A program made the translations under genes and the position numbers. Below are positions 41,495-50,972 of a stretch of 64,000 bases of DNA, piece by piece. The stretch spans positions 5,357,501 through 5,421,500 of the forward strand of contig NZ_JAFEJA010000001.1 in assembly GCF_016919245.1 (NCBI RefSeq), in the 5' to 3' direction. Position 1 is the stretch's first letter. Every line of letters begins with the position of its first letter. The notes beneath the pieces are model-generated. The model did not search any database and had not been told where the DNA came from. It saw only the letters and a program-made list of their open reading frames with translations. Origin of the DNA: Streptomyces zhihengii (GTDB lineage: Bacteria > Actinomycetota > Actinomycetes > Streptomycetales > Streptomycetaceae).

Positions 41495-44277
41495 CGCATG
41501 TCTCCTGCCCTGAGTTCCTTGACGGATCCGCGCCGCCCCGCCCACCAGGCCTGCACCCCGGCGACGGCTGCGGCCAGCAGCACCACGGCCGTCGCCGGCA
41601 GCGCCAGCGACCACGCGTCGGCCCGCAGCGACACGTCGTCCACGGGCGCCACGCCCGGGGCCGCCGCCAGTGCGAGCCGCACCAGGTCCACGCCCGGCGC
41701 CAGCAGCCCGATGGTGGCCCAGCCGACGAGCGCGCCGCCCGCCGCGGCGAGCAGCGCCGGCGGCAGCGCCTCCAGGCCCAGCAGGGTCCTGCCCTGCCGG
41801 GTGGTCAGGCCCATGGTCCGCAGCCGGGCCAGCAGCGTGGTGCGCTCCGGGGCCGACTGCAGCAGCGACAGCATCAGCGCCAGCACGGCGTAGCCCGCCC
41901 CGGCCCCGATCGCCGCCGTGTAGATGCGCTCCGCGCCGGCCTGCAGCGGGGAGTCGGTGAAGCCCGCCCGGGCCTCGGCGCGCAGCCGTACGGTGAGGTC
42001 CCCGCCGAGTTCCCGGGCGGCGGCCCGCAGGGCCTCGCCGTCCACCTGCCCGCCGGTCACCAGCAGCGCCGAGGGGGCGCGGCTTTCGAGCCGGGAGCCG
42101 TCCACGACGAGGAACTCCTTCGACGCGACGGCGGGCGTCCGCTCCCGTACCGCGGCGATCTCCACGGTGAAGGTGCCCGCGACCGCGTCGATCCGGTGCC
42201 GCCCGCTGCCCAGCCAGGCGGCGACGCCGGGGGAGGCCACGGCGCGCAGCACCTGAGGGTCCGCGCCCGGCCGGAGCGCGGCGGCGGGGAACTCGCCGAG
42301 ATCGAGCCCGCGCGCCAGCGAGGCGTACGCGTCGGGGTCGGCCGCGACCAGGGACACGGCGGGCGCGTCGGCCTGGCGGCCGGCGGCGGGCAGCGTCAGC
42401 GCGTGCTCGATCTGCACCGCCGTCACCGAACGCACACCGGGCACGGCGCGGACGGCGCGCTCCGCGCCGGGGGGCAGGGCGACGGAGTCGCCCTCGCCGG
42501 ACACCCGGGCGTCGGCGCCGGTCGCGAGGAGTGCCGCCCGGGCCCGCGCGTCGTCCACCCCGGCCAGCACCGAGCCGCCGAAGCCGGCCGTGGCCAGTGC
42601 CAGCAGCAGGGCCAGCAGCGGCAGCGCCCCGACGGCCGAGGAGCGGCCCGCCCTGGCGAGCGAGAGGTAGCCGACCGCGCCGCGCAGCCGCGCCGCCGGC
42701 CGGGCGGCCCAGCGCAGCGGCAGCGGGTAGAGCCGGACCAGGACCAGTGCGGCGATCAGGGCCACCAGCACCGGGGCGGCGCTGGTGAGGTGGTCGCCGG
42801 CGTCGGAGGTGCCGCGGCGGCGCAGCGCGGTCACCGCGCCCACGGCGAGGACCAGCAGGGTCAGTTCGGCGACGGTCCGGCGGCGGCCCGGCCGGGCCAG
42901 CGTCAGGTCGTCCCGGCCGCCGTGCGCGAGGGGCACCCGGTGCCCCACGACGGCCCGCACCGGCAGCGCCGCGCACGCCACGGCGGCCACCGCCGCCGCG
43001 GCCGCCACCGCGTACCCGGTCCGGGCGTCGTCGACGGCGAGCACCGCGAGCGCCAGACCGAGCGCGGCGGCGGGCACCGCCACGACGGCGGTCTCCGCGA
43101 GCAGCCGTCCGCCGATGCCCGCCAGCGATCCGCCGCGCGAGCGCAGCAGCGCCAGCTCGGCGCGCCGGCGCGCGGCGAAGAGTCCGCCCGCCATGGCGAC
43201 CACGACGACGGCGACCGAGCCGATCCCGAACGCCGCGACCGCGACGACGGGGGAGATCGCCGACCGCATCGCCTCGAAGTCGCCGAGGACGCCGTCCAGG
43301 TCGGTGGTGACGTCCGCGTTCTCGTCGATCGTGTCCTTCAGCCGGATCAGGCCCGGCCCGTCCTCCAGGGCCGCGAGCCGCTCGGTCAGCTCCGGCACGT
43401 CCTGGGCGGTGAGACGGGCGGTCTCCGGCGCGACGCGCCAGTAGGGCTGCGGTGCGCCGAGGGTGCCGAGCAGCGCGGGGGCCGCGTCCGGGGCGAGCAG
43501 CAGGGCGGCCCGCCAGTAGACGCTGGGCGGGGACCCTGGGGTGGCGCCCAGGCCGGGGGCGCCCAGCACCTCGTTGAACGACCAGTAGCTCCCCTGCGGC
43601 GAGCGCGGCTCGACGATGCCGGTGACCCGCACCGTGAGCGCGGGCCCGTTCGCCCCGCCGACGTGGATCACGGAGCCCGTCTCGATGCCGAGGGTCTTCG
43701 CCGTCCGCGTGGTGACGGCCGCCTCGACCTCCGTGGTGCGGGAGGTGACGTCGCCGCCGGCCCGGGGCAGCCGCCCGTCGGTGACGGCGGAGTGCTCGGC
43801 CAGCCCGTTCTGGGCCACCAGCGTCATGTGCGGCGGCACCGCGTCGGGGCGGGGCAGCCAGGTGTCCAGGGCGGGCAGCGGCACGCCGGTCTGCACGCCG
43901 TACGACGACTCGCCGGGCACGGCGCGCAGCGGGCCGCCCAGGGCGTCCAGCACCTTCTCGTACGCCTCGGCCAGCGCCCCGGACCGCAGGCTCGCCTCGC
44001 GCGCCTCCTCTGACCCGGTGAGACCGGGGCCGGGCGTGGTCACCTCCAGCACGCTGCGGGTGGTGGGGGCGTCGGTGACCGTGTGGCGCAGGCCGCGGTT
44101 CTCGTAGGCGTCCACGGCGCGCGGGAACGCGGCGGCCAGGAAGGCGGTCAGCAGCACGAGCACGCCGAAGGCGGCGGCCGTGCCGGGCGCGGTGCGCAGC
44201 CGGGTCCGCACCCAGGGCGCGACGGGCCGCGGGCGCCGGGAGCCGGCCCCGGGGCGGGATGCGGGTTGCCTGGTCAT
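41491..44277 (-). CDS. FtsX-like ABC permease
   Basis: 928 residues, a duplicated FtsX permease. Helix near 35-55 at the N-terminus, a large extracellular domain (about 55-330), a core of helices (about 335-510, VVAVAAFGIGSVAVVVVAMAGG), then helices and a second extracellular domain (about 540-780) and a final set with LMLSLLQSAPERTTLLARLR and the last helix near 890-915. Start: ATG at 44277, 1 base after the upstream stop; its own stop overlaps the ATPase start. Partner of the 1121-residue permease; substrate (lipid, antibiotic or lipoprotein) unknown. Confidence 0.9.
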   Translation of the reverse strand: MTRQPASRPGAGSRRPRPVAPWVRTRLRTAPGTAAAFGVLVLLTAFLAAAFPRAVDAYENRGLRHTVTDAPTTRSVLEVTTPGPGLTGSEEAREASLRSGALAEAYEKVLDALGGPLRAVPGESSYGVQTGVPLPALDTWLPRPDAVPPHMTLVAQNGLAEHSAVTDGRLPRAGGDVTSRTTEVEAAVTTRTAKTLGIETGSVIHVGGANGPALTVRVTGIVEPRSPQGSYWSFNEVLGAPGLGATPGSPPSVYWRAALLLAPDAAPALLGTLGAPQPYWRVAPETARLTAQDVPELTERLAALEDGPGLIRLKDTIDENADVTTDLDGVLGDFEAMRSAISPVVAVAAFGIGSVAVVVVAMAGGLFAARRRAELALLRSRGGSLAGIGGRLLAETAVVAVPAAALGLALAVLAVDDARTGYAVAAAAAVAAVACAALPVRAVVGHRVPLAHGGRDDLTLARPGRRRTVAELTLLVLAVGAVTALRRRGTSDAGDHLTSAAPVLVALIAALVLVRLYPLPLRWAARPAARLRGAVGYLSLARAGRSSAVGALPLLALLLALATAGFGGSVLAGVDDARARAALLATGADARVSGEGDSVALPPGAERAVRAVPGVRSVTAVQIEHALTLPAAGRQADAPAVSLVAADPDAYASLARGLDLGEFPAAALRPGADPQVLRAVASPGVAAWLGSGRHRIDAVAGTFTVEIAAVRERTPAVASKEFLVVDGSRLESRAPSALLVTGGQVDGEALRAAARELGGDLTVRLRAEARAGFTDSPLQAGAERIYTAAIGAGAGYAVLALMLSLLQSAPERTTLLARLRTMGLTTRQGRTLLGLEALPPALLAAAGGALVGWATIGLLAPGVDLVRLALAAAPGVAPVDDVSLRADAWSLALPATAVVLLAAAVAGVQAWWAGRRGSVKELRAGDMR

Positions 44278-44278
44278 G

Positions 44279-47200
44279 TCAGTTGTCCCCCTGGTGGCGC
44301 AGTGTCACCGCGGGGTCCGGGCGGCGCAGGGCGATGACGGCGACGATCAGCAGCGGCAGCGCCGCCACACCGGCGAGCAGCAGCGCGACCCGCCCCACGG
44401 GCAGTTCGACCAGGACCCCCGGCACCGGCTGGGTCGCCTGCCCGGTCAGCACGATCAGCGGCACGACCGCCCGTGTCAGCACGGCGCCCAGGGCCACGCC
44501 GACGAGCAGCGCGATACCGATCAGCACCCCCTGCTCCGCGGCCATCAGCCGGGCGAGCCTGCGGCGCGGGGCGCCGAGGGCCCGCAGCACCGCGAACTCC
44601 GACGACCGCTCGCGCAGCGACCCGGCGGCGCTCACCGCGAAGCCGACGGCGGCCAGGGCGGCGGCGACCACGGCGACCGCGAGCAGCGCCGAGCGGGGTC
44701 CGGCGCCCAGCGGGTCGCCGTGCAGCTCGGCCGCCGTCTCGTCGCGGACCAGTACCTGCGCGCCGTCCGCGTCCGGGAGCGCGCGCAGCGCCGCGGCCAC
44801 GTCGTCGGACCGGCCCGGCTCGGTGGACAGCCACCACTCGGACGGGGTCAGCGAGGCGCTGCCGTCCTGGGCGAGGACGGCGTTGACGGTCCGGAAGTCC
44901 AGCAGGACACCGCCGCCGTCGGCGGCCGCGGCAGCGGTCCGGTCCGCGCCGTCGAGGGCGGCCGCGCCCGCGCCGGTGCCCGTCGTCGGCAGCCGCCGGA
45001 CCACTTCCGCCACGGTGACCCGCAGGTCCCGGCCGCCGAACGTGAGGTCCACGCTCTCGCCGCGCGCCGCTCCGGAGGCGTCCAGGAACGCGTCGGTGAC
45101 CACGGCGGGGATCTCCTCCGGCGCGGGCGGGCGCACGGCGTCGACGCGTACGCCGAAGTCCGCGGCGGACAGGGCGCGGCCCCAGGCGTCGGTGCCCAGC
45201 GGGTCGGGCGCCGCGGTCCAGCCGACGCTGAGCGGGGCGGCGGCCGTCGCCGCGGGCCGCAGCGCCACCGGCTCCCCGGCCGTCGTCCCGCTGCTCCCCT
45301 GGTACACCGCCTCCCAGCGGGCCTCCGATGCGCCGGCGACGGGGCGCGGGGCGCCGTCCTCCCCGGCGGCCAGGACGCGTTCGACGGTCAGCCGGTGCTT
45401 CTCCGCCCGCTCCGGGACGGGGGTGTCGAGCAGCCGTATCCCGGTCAGCGCGAGCGGCCCGGCCGGCGGGGCCTGGCCGCCCGACGCCGTGGTGCCCAGG
45501 TCCAGGGTCACCGGATGGACCCGGCCGTCGACGGGGACGGTGCCGGCGGCCACCCGGTGGGCGATGCCGTAGCGGTCCTCCAGCACGGCCACCACCGGGA
45601 TCCGCGTCCCCGACGGCGAGGCGCCGCCCCGCACGCCCTCGGCCGAGATCCGCAGGTCGAGCACGGCACGCCGCGCGTCCTCGGGCAGCGGCAGACCGGG
45701 GCGGCCGCCCCCGGCCGGCTCCAGGGCACCGAGCACCGCGTCGAGGTCGCCGTCCGCGAGGTCGCCGCGCATCAGCAGACGGTCGCCCGCGCCCGTGGTG
45801 TCCAGCGCCAGCACCGTCGCGGTGCGGTTCGCCGACAGACCGACGGACGCCCGCACGGCGGGGGCCGCCGCGCGCACGCCGGGCAGGGCCGCGTACCGTC
45901 CGGCGTCGCCCGGCCCCGCCGTGCCGGTGTCCAGCACCCGCACCGAGGTGCCCGAGCGGAAGTCGGCCTGGTCGTCCTGCGAGCGGTCCCACGAGGCGCT
46001 CTGCCCGATCGCGAGCATGCCCATCGCCACCGCGAGCACCAGCAGCAGCACCGGGCCCGCGCCGCGCAGCGGGCGCCGGCTGAACTGCCAGCCCGCCAGC
46101 GCCAGCGGCAGACCGCGGCCCGCCGCCGCCCACCGCTCGGCGAGCCGGGCGACCGGCGGCAGCAGCCGCAGGGTCAGCACGGTGCCCGCCAGCAGGGCCA
46201 GCGCGGGCGCCACGACCAGCAGCGGGTCGATCCCGAGCTCGCCCTCCCGGTCGCCGCTCAGCGCACCGCCGCCGGCGGCCCCGGTCTGCCGGTCGAGCTG
46301 CCAGAACGCGACCGCCGCGACGGCCAGCAGCCCGAGGTCGGCGCCGGCCCGCACCGGGCCGGGCAGCGTGCGGCCACGGCCCCGCCGGGGCCCCTCGCCG
46401 CCCGCGCCGAGCGCGGGGGCCACCACGGCCGCGGCGCAGCACACCGCCACCGCGACGGCCACCAGCCACACCTGGGCGGCCGGCGCGTCACCGACCCGCA
46501 GACCGCTGTCGCCGAGCGAGGAACGGGACGCGAGCAGCCGGGTCAGCGGCCCCGCGAGCAGCGGCGCGCACACGGCGGCGGGCAGCGCGAGCAGCAGCGC
46601 CTCGACGGAGGCGAGCCCGGTGATCCGCCCCCGGGACGCGCCGCGCGCCCGCAGCAGGCCGGTCTCCCCGGCCCGCTCGCTGCTCAGCAGCCGGGCCACC
46701 AGCAGCAGGGTGTAGCCCGCGAGGACCACGAGCTGCACGGCCACGATCAGCAGGGTCGAACGGGCCACCAGCAGGGCCCGCTCGCTCTGCGCCAGCACCG
46801 TCGGCAGCGAGGTGCGCACCGTCACGGACCCGGCGAAGACGGGGTCCTTGCCGAGCGCCTCCGGCCCCGCGACGGCGGCCGTGTGCAGTGCGCCGATCCG
46901 GTCGGTGGTCATGGTGCGGAAGTCGGCCCGGGCGATCCACGCCGAGTCGCCCGTCCCGGTGCGGCCCGAGGCGAGCAGCCCCGGATCGGCGAACAGGGGC
47001 CCGTAGGTGGTGAAGACGGCGGAGCGCACCCCGCGTCCGGCGAGCGGGTCGAGCTGCCAGTACGGGTCGGCCGGGTCGGCGACCCGGTACACGCCGACGA
47101 TCTCGGCGGCGAGCGGCTTCTCGGTGAGCCGGTCGGTGAGGTCGAGCCGTGCGCCCACCGTCAGGTCCAGCAGCTTCGCGGCCGCCTCCGGCAGGGCGAC

Positions 47201-47644
47201 CTGGACGGGCCCGTTCGCGCCCGCGGGGCCCGGCAGCCGCCCGGCCACGATGTCGACCCGCGCCGGGTCCAGGGCGGCGAAGTGCGTGAGATCGGGTTCG
47301 CCCTTGCGCGCCTCGGGGCTCTGCAAGGACCGCGGCAGCGCGTAGGCGCCCGAGCGCTCCAGCTTGCGGACGGTGACGGGCAGGCCGTCGAAGGAGGCCG
47401 CGGCACCGCGGGCGACGGCCTCGTCGGCGGCCTCGCGGTGTTCGCCCGGGGTCCGGGCGCCGACGGTGAGGGCGGCGCCGGCCGCCTCCCGGGTGCCGAG
47501 GGTGTGGCGCAGGGCGGCGTCGCCGACCGATCCGGAGAAGGCGGCGAGCGCGGACAGCACACAGGTGGTCAGCACGACGGCGAGCAGCGCCGCGGCCAGC
47601 AGCAGTCTGTGCGCCCTGACGCGCAGCAGTACGAACCCCGTCAC
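44279..47644 (-). CDS. Large FtsX-like ABC permease
   Basis: 1121 residues, two FtsX units with about ten helices. First helix near 10-35 (LLLAAALLAVVLTTCVLSALA), a long extracellular domain (about 40-270), a helix group (about 280-430, with LLSSERAGETGLLRARGASRGR), a second extracellular domain (about 530-960) and the final group with ERSSEFAVLRALGAPRRRLARL. Start: GTG at 47644; first gene of a three-gene operon. With the 928-residue partner and the ATPase it makes a single ABC exporter; such systems move lipids, peptides or signals through mechanotransmission. Confidence 0.9.
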   Translation of the reverse strand: MTGFVLLRVRAHRLLLAAALLAVVLTTCVLSALAAFSGSVGDAALRHTLGTREAAGAALTVGARTPGEHREAADEAVARGAAASFDGLPVTVRKLERSGAYALPRSLQSPEARKGEPDLTHFAALDPARVDIVAGRLPGPAGANGPVQVALPEAAAKLLDLTVGARLDLTDRLTEKPLAAEIVGVYRVADPADPYWQLDPLAGRGVRSAVFTTYGPLFADPGLLASGRTGTGDSAWIARADFRTMTTDRIGALHTAAVAGPEALGKDPVFAGSVTVRTSLPTVLAQSERALLVARSTLLIVAVQLVVLAGYTLLLVARLLSSERAGETGLLRARGASRGRITGLASVEALLLALPAAVCAPLLAGPLTRLLASRSSLGDSGLRVGDAPAAQVWLVAVAVAVCCAAAVVAPALGAGGEGPRRGRGRTLPGPVRAGADLGLLAVAAVAFWQLDRQTGAAGGGALSGDREGELGIDPLLVVAPALALLAGTVLTLRLLPPVARLAERWAAAGRGLPLALAGWQFSRRPLRGAGPVLLLVLAVAMGMLAIGQSASWDRSQDDQADFRSGTSVRVLDTGTAGPGDAGRYAALPGVRAAAPAVRASVGLSANRTATVLALDTTGAGDRLLMRGDLADGDLDAVLGALEPAGGGRPGLPLPEDARRAVLDLRISAEGVRGGASPSGTRIPVVAVLEDRYGIAHRVAAGTVPVDGRVHPVTLDLGTTASGGQAPPAGPLALTGIRLLDTPVPERAEKHRLTVERVLAAGEDGAPRPVAGASEARWEAVYQGSSGTTAGEPVALRPAATAAAPLSVGWTAAPDPLGTDAWGRALSAADFGVRVDAVRPPAPEEIPAVVTDAFLDASGAARGESVDLTFGGRDLRVTVAEVVRRLPTTGTGAGAAALDGADRTAAAAADGGGVLLDFRTVNAVLAQDGSASLTPSEWWLSTEPGRSDDVAAALRALPDADGAQVLVRDETAAELHGDPLGAGPRSALLAVAVVAAALAAVGFAVSAAGSLRERSSEFAVLRALGAPRRRLARLMAAEQGVLIGIALLVGVALGAVLTRAVVPLIVLTGQATQPVPGVLVELPVGRVALLLAGVAALPLLIVAVIALRRPDPAVTLRHQGDN

Positions 47645-47845
47645 TCGTCCCCCGCCCCGGCCCGCTGCCCCCGGCCGGTCCGGCGAGGCGGTACGGGCGG
47701 GCCGCCCCTGAGTACTCCGGAGATGCTTTCAGAGGACACCTGCCGGGGGTAACCGCTTGCCGGACGACCTTGACCCGATCGTGACCGTTATCCGGCGCCC
47801 GGTGACCGGAATGTGTGGCTCCGTGAGCGCTGGGTGAGAACGTGG

Positions 47846-48253
47846 CTACTGATCCGGGGCGTTGACCATCGACGCGGCCGCGTAGGTCAGGTAGCTCCAC
47901 AACTGGTGCTCGTGCTCGGCGGAGAGGCCCAGCTCGTCCACCGCCACCCGCATGTGCTTCAGCCACGCGTCGTGCGCCGCCCGGTCGACCGTGAAGGGGG
48001 CGTGGCGCATCCGCAGCCGCGGGTGCCCGCGGTTGTCGCTGTACGTCCGGGGCCCGCCCCAGTACTGCATCAGGAAGAGCACCAGCCGCTCCTCGGCGGG
48101 ACCGAGGTCCTCCTCCGGGTACATCGGCCGCAGCAACGGGTCGTCGGCGACGCCCTGGTAGAACCGGTGGACGAGGCGTCGAAAGGTCTCCTCGCCGCCG
48201 ACCTGCTCGTAGAAGGTCTGCTCCTGAAGCGTCCCGCGCGGAATCTCGTTCAC
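47846..48253 (-). CDS. glbO: Group II truncated haemoglobin
   Basis: 135 residues, the size of trHbO. Haem-site residues visible: Tyr in HRFYQGVADDPLL (B10), MYPEEDL, the proximal His in RLRMRHAPF (F8), and Trp in AHDAWLKHM (G8), the group II hallmark. Binds oxygen and nitric oxide; a role in respiration or NO defence is inferred. Start: GTG at 48253. Divergent from the methyltransferase at 48402 across 148 bases. Confidence 0.93.
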   Translation of the reverse strand: MNEIPRGTLQEQTFYEQVGGEETFRRLVHRFYQGVADDPLLRPMYPEEDLGPAEERLVLFLMQYWGGPRTYSDNRGHPRLRMRHAPFTVDRAAHDAWLKHMRVAVDELGLSAEHEHQLWSYLTYAAASMVNAPDQ

Positions 48254-48401
48254 CCGTCCATCGTCTCAGACACCCCGGCCGAGTCCTCAGGCCCTAGGAC
48301 CCCTGAATCCCCCTTGATCCCGACCGGTCCCGCCCCGCCGCCGCGGGGCACGGCCGCCCCGGCGGCTCGCCCCGGATGTCCGGGCGAAGGACAGTGGAGA
48401 C

Positions 48402-49427
48402 ATGGCCGCACACGCCGGACCGCCGCACGGCCCGCGCCCCGGCGCCGGGGCGGATCCGTTCGCCCGCGCCGGCGCCGAGGCGCGGGCCGCCATGGTGCGC
48501 GAGATCGTCCGCGGCGGAGGACTGGCGGACCCGGCCTGGCGGGCGGCCTTCGAGGAGGTGCCCCGCCACCTCTTCGTCCCCAGCTACTTCGTGGTCGAGG
48601 GCGGGGTCTACGAACGGCTCTGGCGCGAGGACCCCGACCCGGGGCGGCGCGCCCGGTGGCTCAGCGGGGCGTACGAGGACGGGCCGCTCGCCACCCGGCT
48701 GCGCGACGGCGCCCTGCTGACGTCGTCGAGCCAGCCGTCCCTGATGGCGGTGATGCTCGACGCGCTCGAACTCCGCGGCGGCGACACCGTGCTGGAGATC
48801 GGCGCGGGCACCGGCTACAACGCGGCACTGCTCGCGCACCGGCTCGGCGACGACGCGGTCACCACCGTGGACCTCGACCCCGACATCACCGAGTCCGCCC
48901 GGTCCCATCTGGCCGAGGCCGGCCGCCGGCCCGTCGTGGTCACCGGCGACGGCGCCCGCGGCTGCCGTGAACGGGCGCCGTTCGACGCCGTCGTCGCCAC
49001 CTGCACGCTGCCGTCGGTGCCGCCCGACTGGCCCGCCCAGTGCCATCCCGGCGCCCGTATCGTCGCCCCGCTCTCCACCGGGCTGATGGCGCTGCGGGTC
49101 GGCGCCGACGCGGACGGGCGGCCGAGCGCCGAGGGGCGCTTCCTGCGGACCTCCGCCTACTTCGTGCCCCTGCGCGGCGGCATGGGGGTGCCCGAGAACA
49201 GCGCGGGCGGACTGCCCCGCCGGGCGATCGAGAACGAGCTCTTCCGCTTCCTGCTGACGCTGACCGCCGACAGCCTCGACCCGCGCGAGGCGCTCTCCCT
49301 GTGGGAACGCGAGCACCGGCCCCGGCGGGACCGGTTCGGCGTCACCGTCCGCGGGGGCCGTCAGTGGGCATGGCTGGACGACCCGGAGGGTCCGTACGTC
49401 TGGCCGCTCGGCGGGCCGGAGGCGTGA
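48402..49427 (+). CDS. PIMT-like SAM-dependent methyltransferase
   Basis: 341 residues. The central Rossmann fold has VLEIGAGTGYNAALLA (motif I, about 128-143), VDLDPDI (acidic end of beta 2) and FDAVVATCTLPSVPPDWP, which follow protein-L-isoaspartate O-methyltransferase; upstream, SSSQPSLMAVMLDALE equals the PIMT substrate loop. The C-terminal 120 residues differ from PIMT. It may repair isoaspartate or methylate a peptide product; no peptide-precursor gene is near. Start: ATG at 48402 after GTGGAGA. Confidence 0.85.
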   Translation: MAAHAGPPHGPRPGAGADPFARAGAEARAAMVREIVRGGGLADPAWRAAFEEVPRHLFVPSYFVVEGGVYERLWREDPDPGRRARWLSGAYEDGPLATRLRDGALLTSSSQPSLMAVMLDALELRGGDTVLEIGAGTGYNAALLAHRLGDDAVTTVDLDPDITESARSHLAEAGRRPVVVTGDGARGCRERAPFDAVVATCTLPSVPPDWPAQCHPGARIVAPLSTGLMALRVGADADGRPSAEGRFLRTSAYFVPLRGGMGVPENSAGGLPRRAIENELFRFLLTLTADSLDPREALSLWEREHRPRRDRFGVTVRGGRQWAWLDDPEGPYVWPLGGPEA

Positions 49428-49454
49428 CGCCCCCGGCCCGGCGGGCCGGAGCCG

Positions 49455-50900
49455 TCAGCCCCGGCGGACGGTGATCGTCGTCCAGGCGCCCACGTGCACC
49501 CGGTCGCCGTCCTGGAGCGGGATCGGCACATAGGGCTGGATCGGGTCCTCGGCGCCGTTGAGCGTGGTGCCGTTGGTGGAGTTCTGGTCGACCACCGCCC
49601 AGCTCCCGTCCGGCTGCTGCACCAGCACCGCGTGCTGGTGCGAGACGCCCGGGTCCTCCGGGGGCACCGACAGGTCGATGTCCGGGGACTCCCCGGTCGA
49701 GTGCCGGCGGCGGCCGATGCTGACCTGGTTGCCCGAGAGCGGAAGCCGGTGCTCCGGCGAGTAGGCCGGCAGGTTCAGGCCGGTCGCCTCGGGGCCGCTG
49801 CGCTGCATCATCGCCATGAAGTAGTCGCGGTCCGGTGCGATCACGGCCGTCCAGCCGGCCGGCCCCTGCGCCTGGGACGGGAAGTGCGGCGGCTGCTGCC
49901 CCTGGGGCGCCCCGTGCGGGCCGCCCTGCGGCGGCGCCTGGTGCGGCGGCGGACCCTGGTGCTGCCCCGGCGGGGGCTGCTGCCCGAACGGCGAAGGGCT
50001 CTGCGGACCCTGAGGCGCCTGAGGACTCTGCGGACCCTGGGGGCCCTGAGGCGCCTGGGGGCCGGCCGGCGGCGGGGGCGACTGGGTGCGCGACGGGGGC
50101 GACAGCATCCAGTCGTCACCGCCGGTGTGCTGCGGCGGCGCGGGCGGCGACGGCTGCGGGTACGCGGGCGGAGCGGGCGGCCCGCCCTGCTGGAACGCCG
50201 ACGGCACGGGCGGCGGGAACCCCTGCGGGGGCTGCTGCCCGCCCGGTCCCGGGAACGGACCGGGGGCCGCGCCCTGACCGGGGTTCGAGAACGGGCTCGG
50301 ACCGGGGCCCTGGTCGGGGTTCGGGAACGGGCTCGGACCGGGGCCCTGGTCGGGGCCGGGACCCTGCATCGGGCCGGGGCCCTGACCCGGGGCGGGACCG
50401 GGACCGTGGCCGGGGCCCTGGGACGGGTCGTGGCTCAGCGGCTCCGCCGGGCGGTTCATCTGCGAAGGACGCGAGCCCTGGTAGTCGAAGGGGTCCCGCG
50501 GCGGACCGGGCGGCGGCCCGGGCTGCGCCTGGAAGCCGGGGGGCAGATTGAGCCCGGGCTGCGGCGGCGGGGAGATCGGGGTGTACGAGGTGGCCGTCTG
50601 CGTCAGGAAGTTGTACCGGCACTCCTCGCAGAACGGCGCCATCGCCTCACGCGGCGTACGGCACTGCGGGCAGAGCTCGGCCTGCGCCGTCGCGTGCGGG
50701 TCGCCGGCCGGTCCCGGAGGGCCGTCGGCGGGGCCGGGGTAGCCGTCGCCCCCGGGGCCCGGGTAGCCGTAGGCGGGAGGCGGCGGGGGAGGGGGCGGCG
50801 GTACGGCTCCGGCCGCGGCGCCGGGGCCGGCCATGCGGTGGCCACAGACCTCGCACCAGTCGTCGGAACCCGACTGGTGTCCGTTCGGGCAGGTCGGCAT
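49455..50900 (-). CDS. FHA-domain protein with zinc ribbons and a long Pro/Gly/Gln-rich linker
   Basis: 481 residues. N-terminal zinc ribbon (CPNGH...WCEVCGHRM, about 4-22), a second at about 77-97 (LCPQCRTP...FCEECRYNF), a 250-residue disordered P/G/Q linker with many G-P-G repeats, then a C-terminal FHA domain (about 385-481) with SIGRRRH, SHQHAVL and NSTNGTTLN, the phosphothreonine-binding residues. It probably reads Thr phosphorylation set by PknG, the role GarA has in mycobacteria. Start: ATG at 50900. Last gene of the glnX-pknG operon. Confidence 0.9.
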   Translation of the reverse strand: MPTCPNGHQSGSDDWCEVCGHRMAGPGAAAGAVPPPPPPPPPAYGYPGPGGDGYPGPADGPPGPAGDPHATAQAELCPQCRTPREAMAPFCEECRYNFLTQTATSYTPISPPPQPGLNLPPGFQAQPGPPPGPPRDPFDYQGSRPSQMNRPAEPLSHDPSQGPGHGPGPAPGQGPGPMQGPGPDQGPGPSPFPNPDQGPGPSPFSNPGQGAAPGPFPGPGGQQPPQGFPPPVPSAFQQGGPPAPPAYPQPSPPAPPQHTGGDDWMLSPPSRTQSPPPPAGPQAPQGPQGPQSPQAPQGPQSPSPFGQQPPPGQHQGPPPHQAPPQGGPHGAPQGQQPPHFPSQAQGPAGWTAVIAPDRDYFMAMMQRSGPEATGLNLPAYSPEHRLPLSGNQVSIGRRRHSTGESPDIDLSVPPEDPGVSHQHAVLVQQPDGSWAVVDQNSTNGTTLNGAEDPIQPYVPIPLQDGDRVHVGAWTTITVRRG

Positions 50901-50972
50901 GTCGGCGCTTCCCCCTCTCCTTCTCCGGCCCGGGGGCCGTTTCGCGTCTGCTCGTGCGTGCTGTCGCGCGCG

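Noticed and set aside
44180..47752. 1190-residue plus-strand ORF
   Set aside because: Antisense to the large FtsX permease; composition and lack of a ribosome site mark it as a shadow frame.
48402..49427. Lanthipeptide-type PIMT methyltransferase of a peptide gene cluster
   Set aside because: No precursor peptide, lanthionine synthetase or protease gene is near; neighbours are a haemoglobin and a signalling operon.
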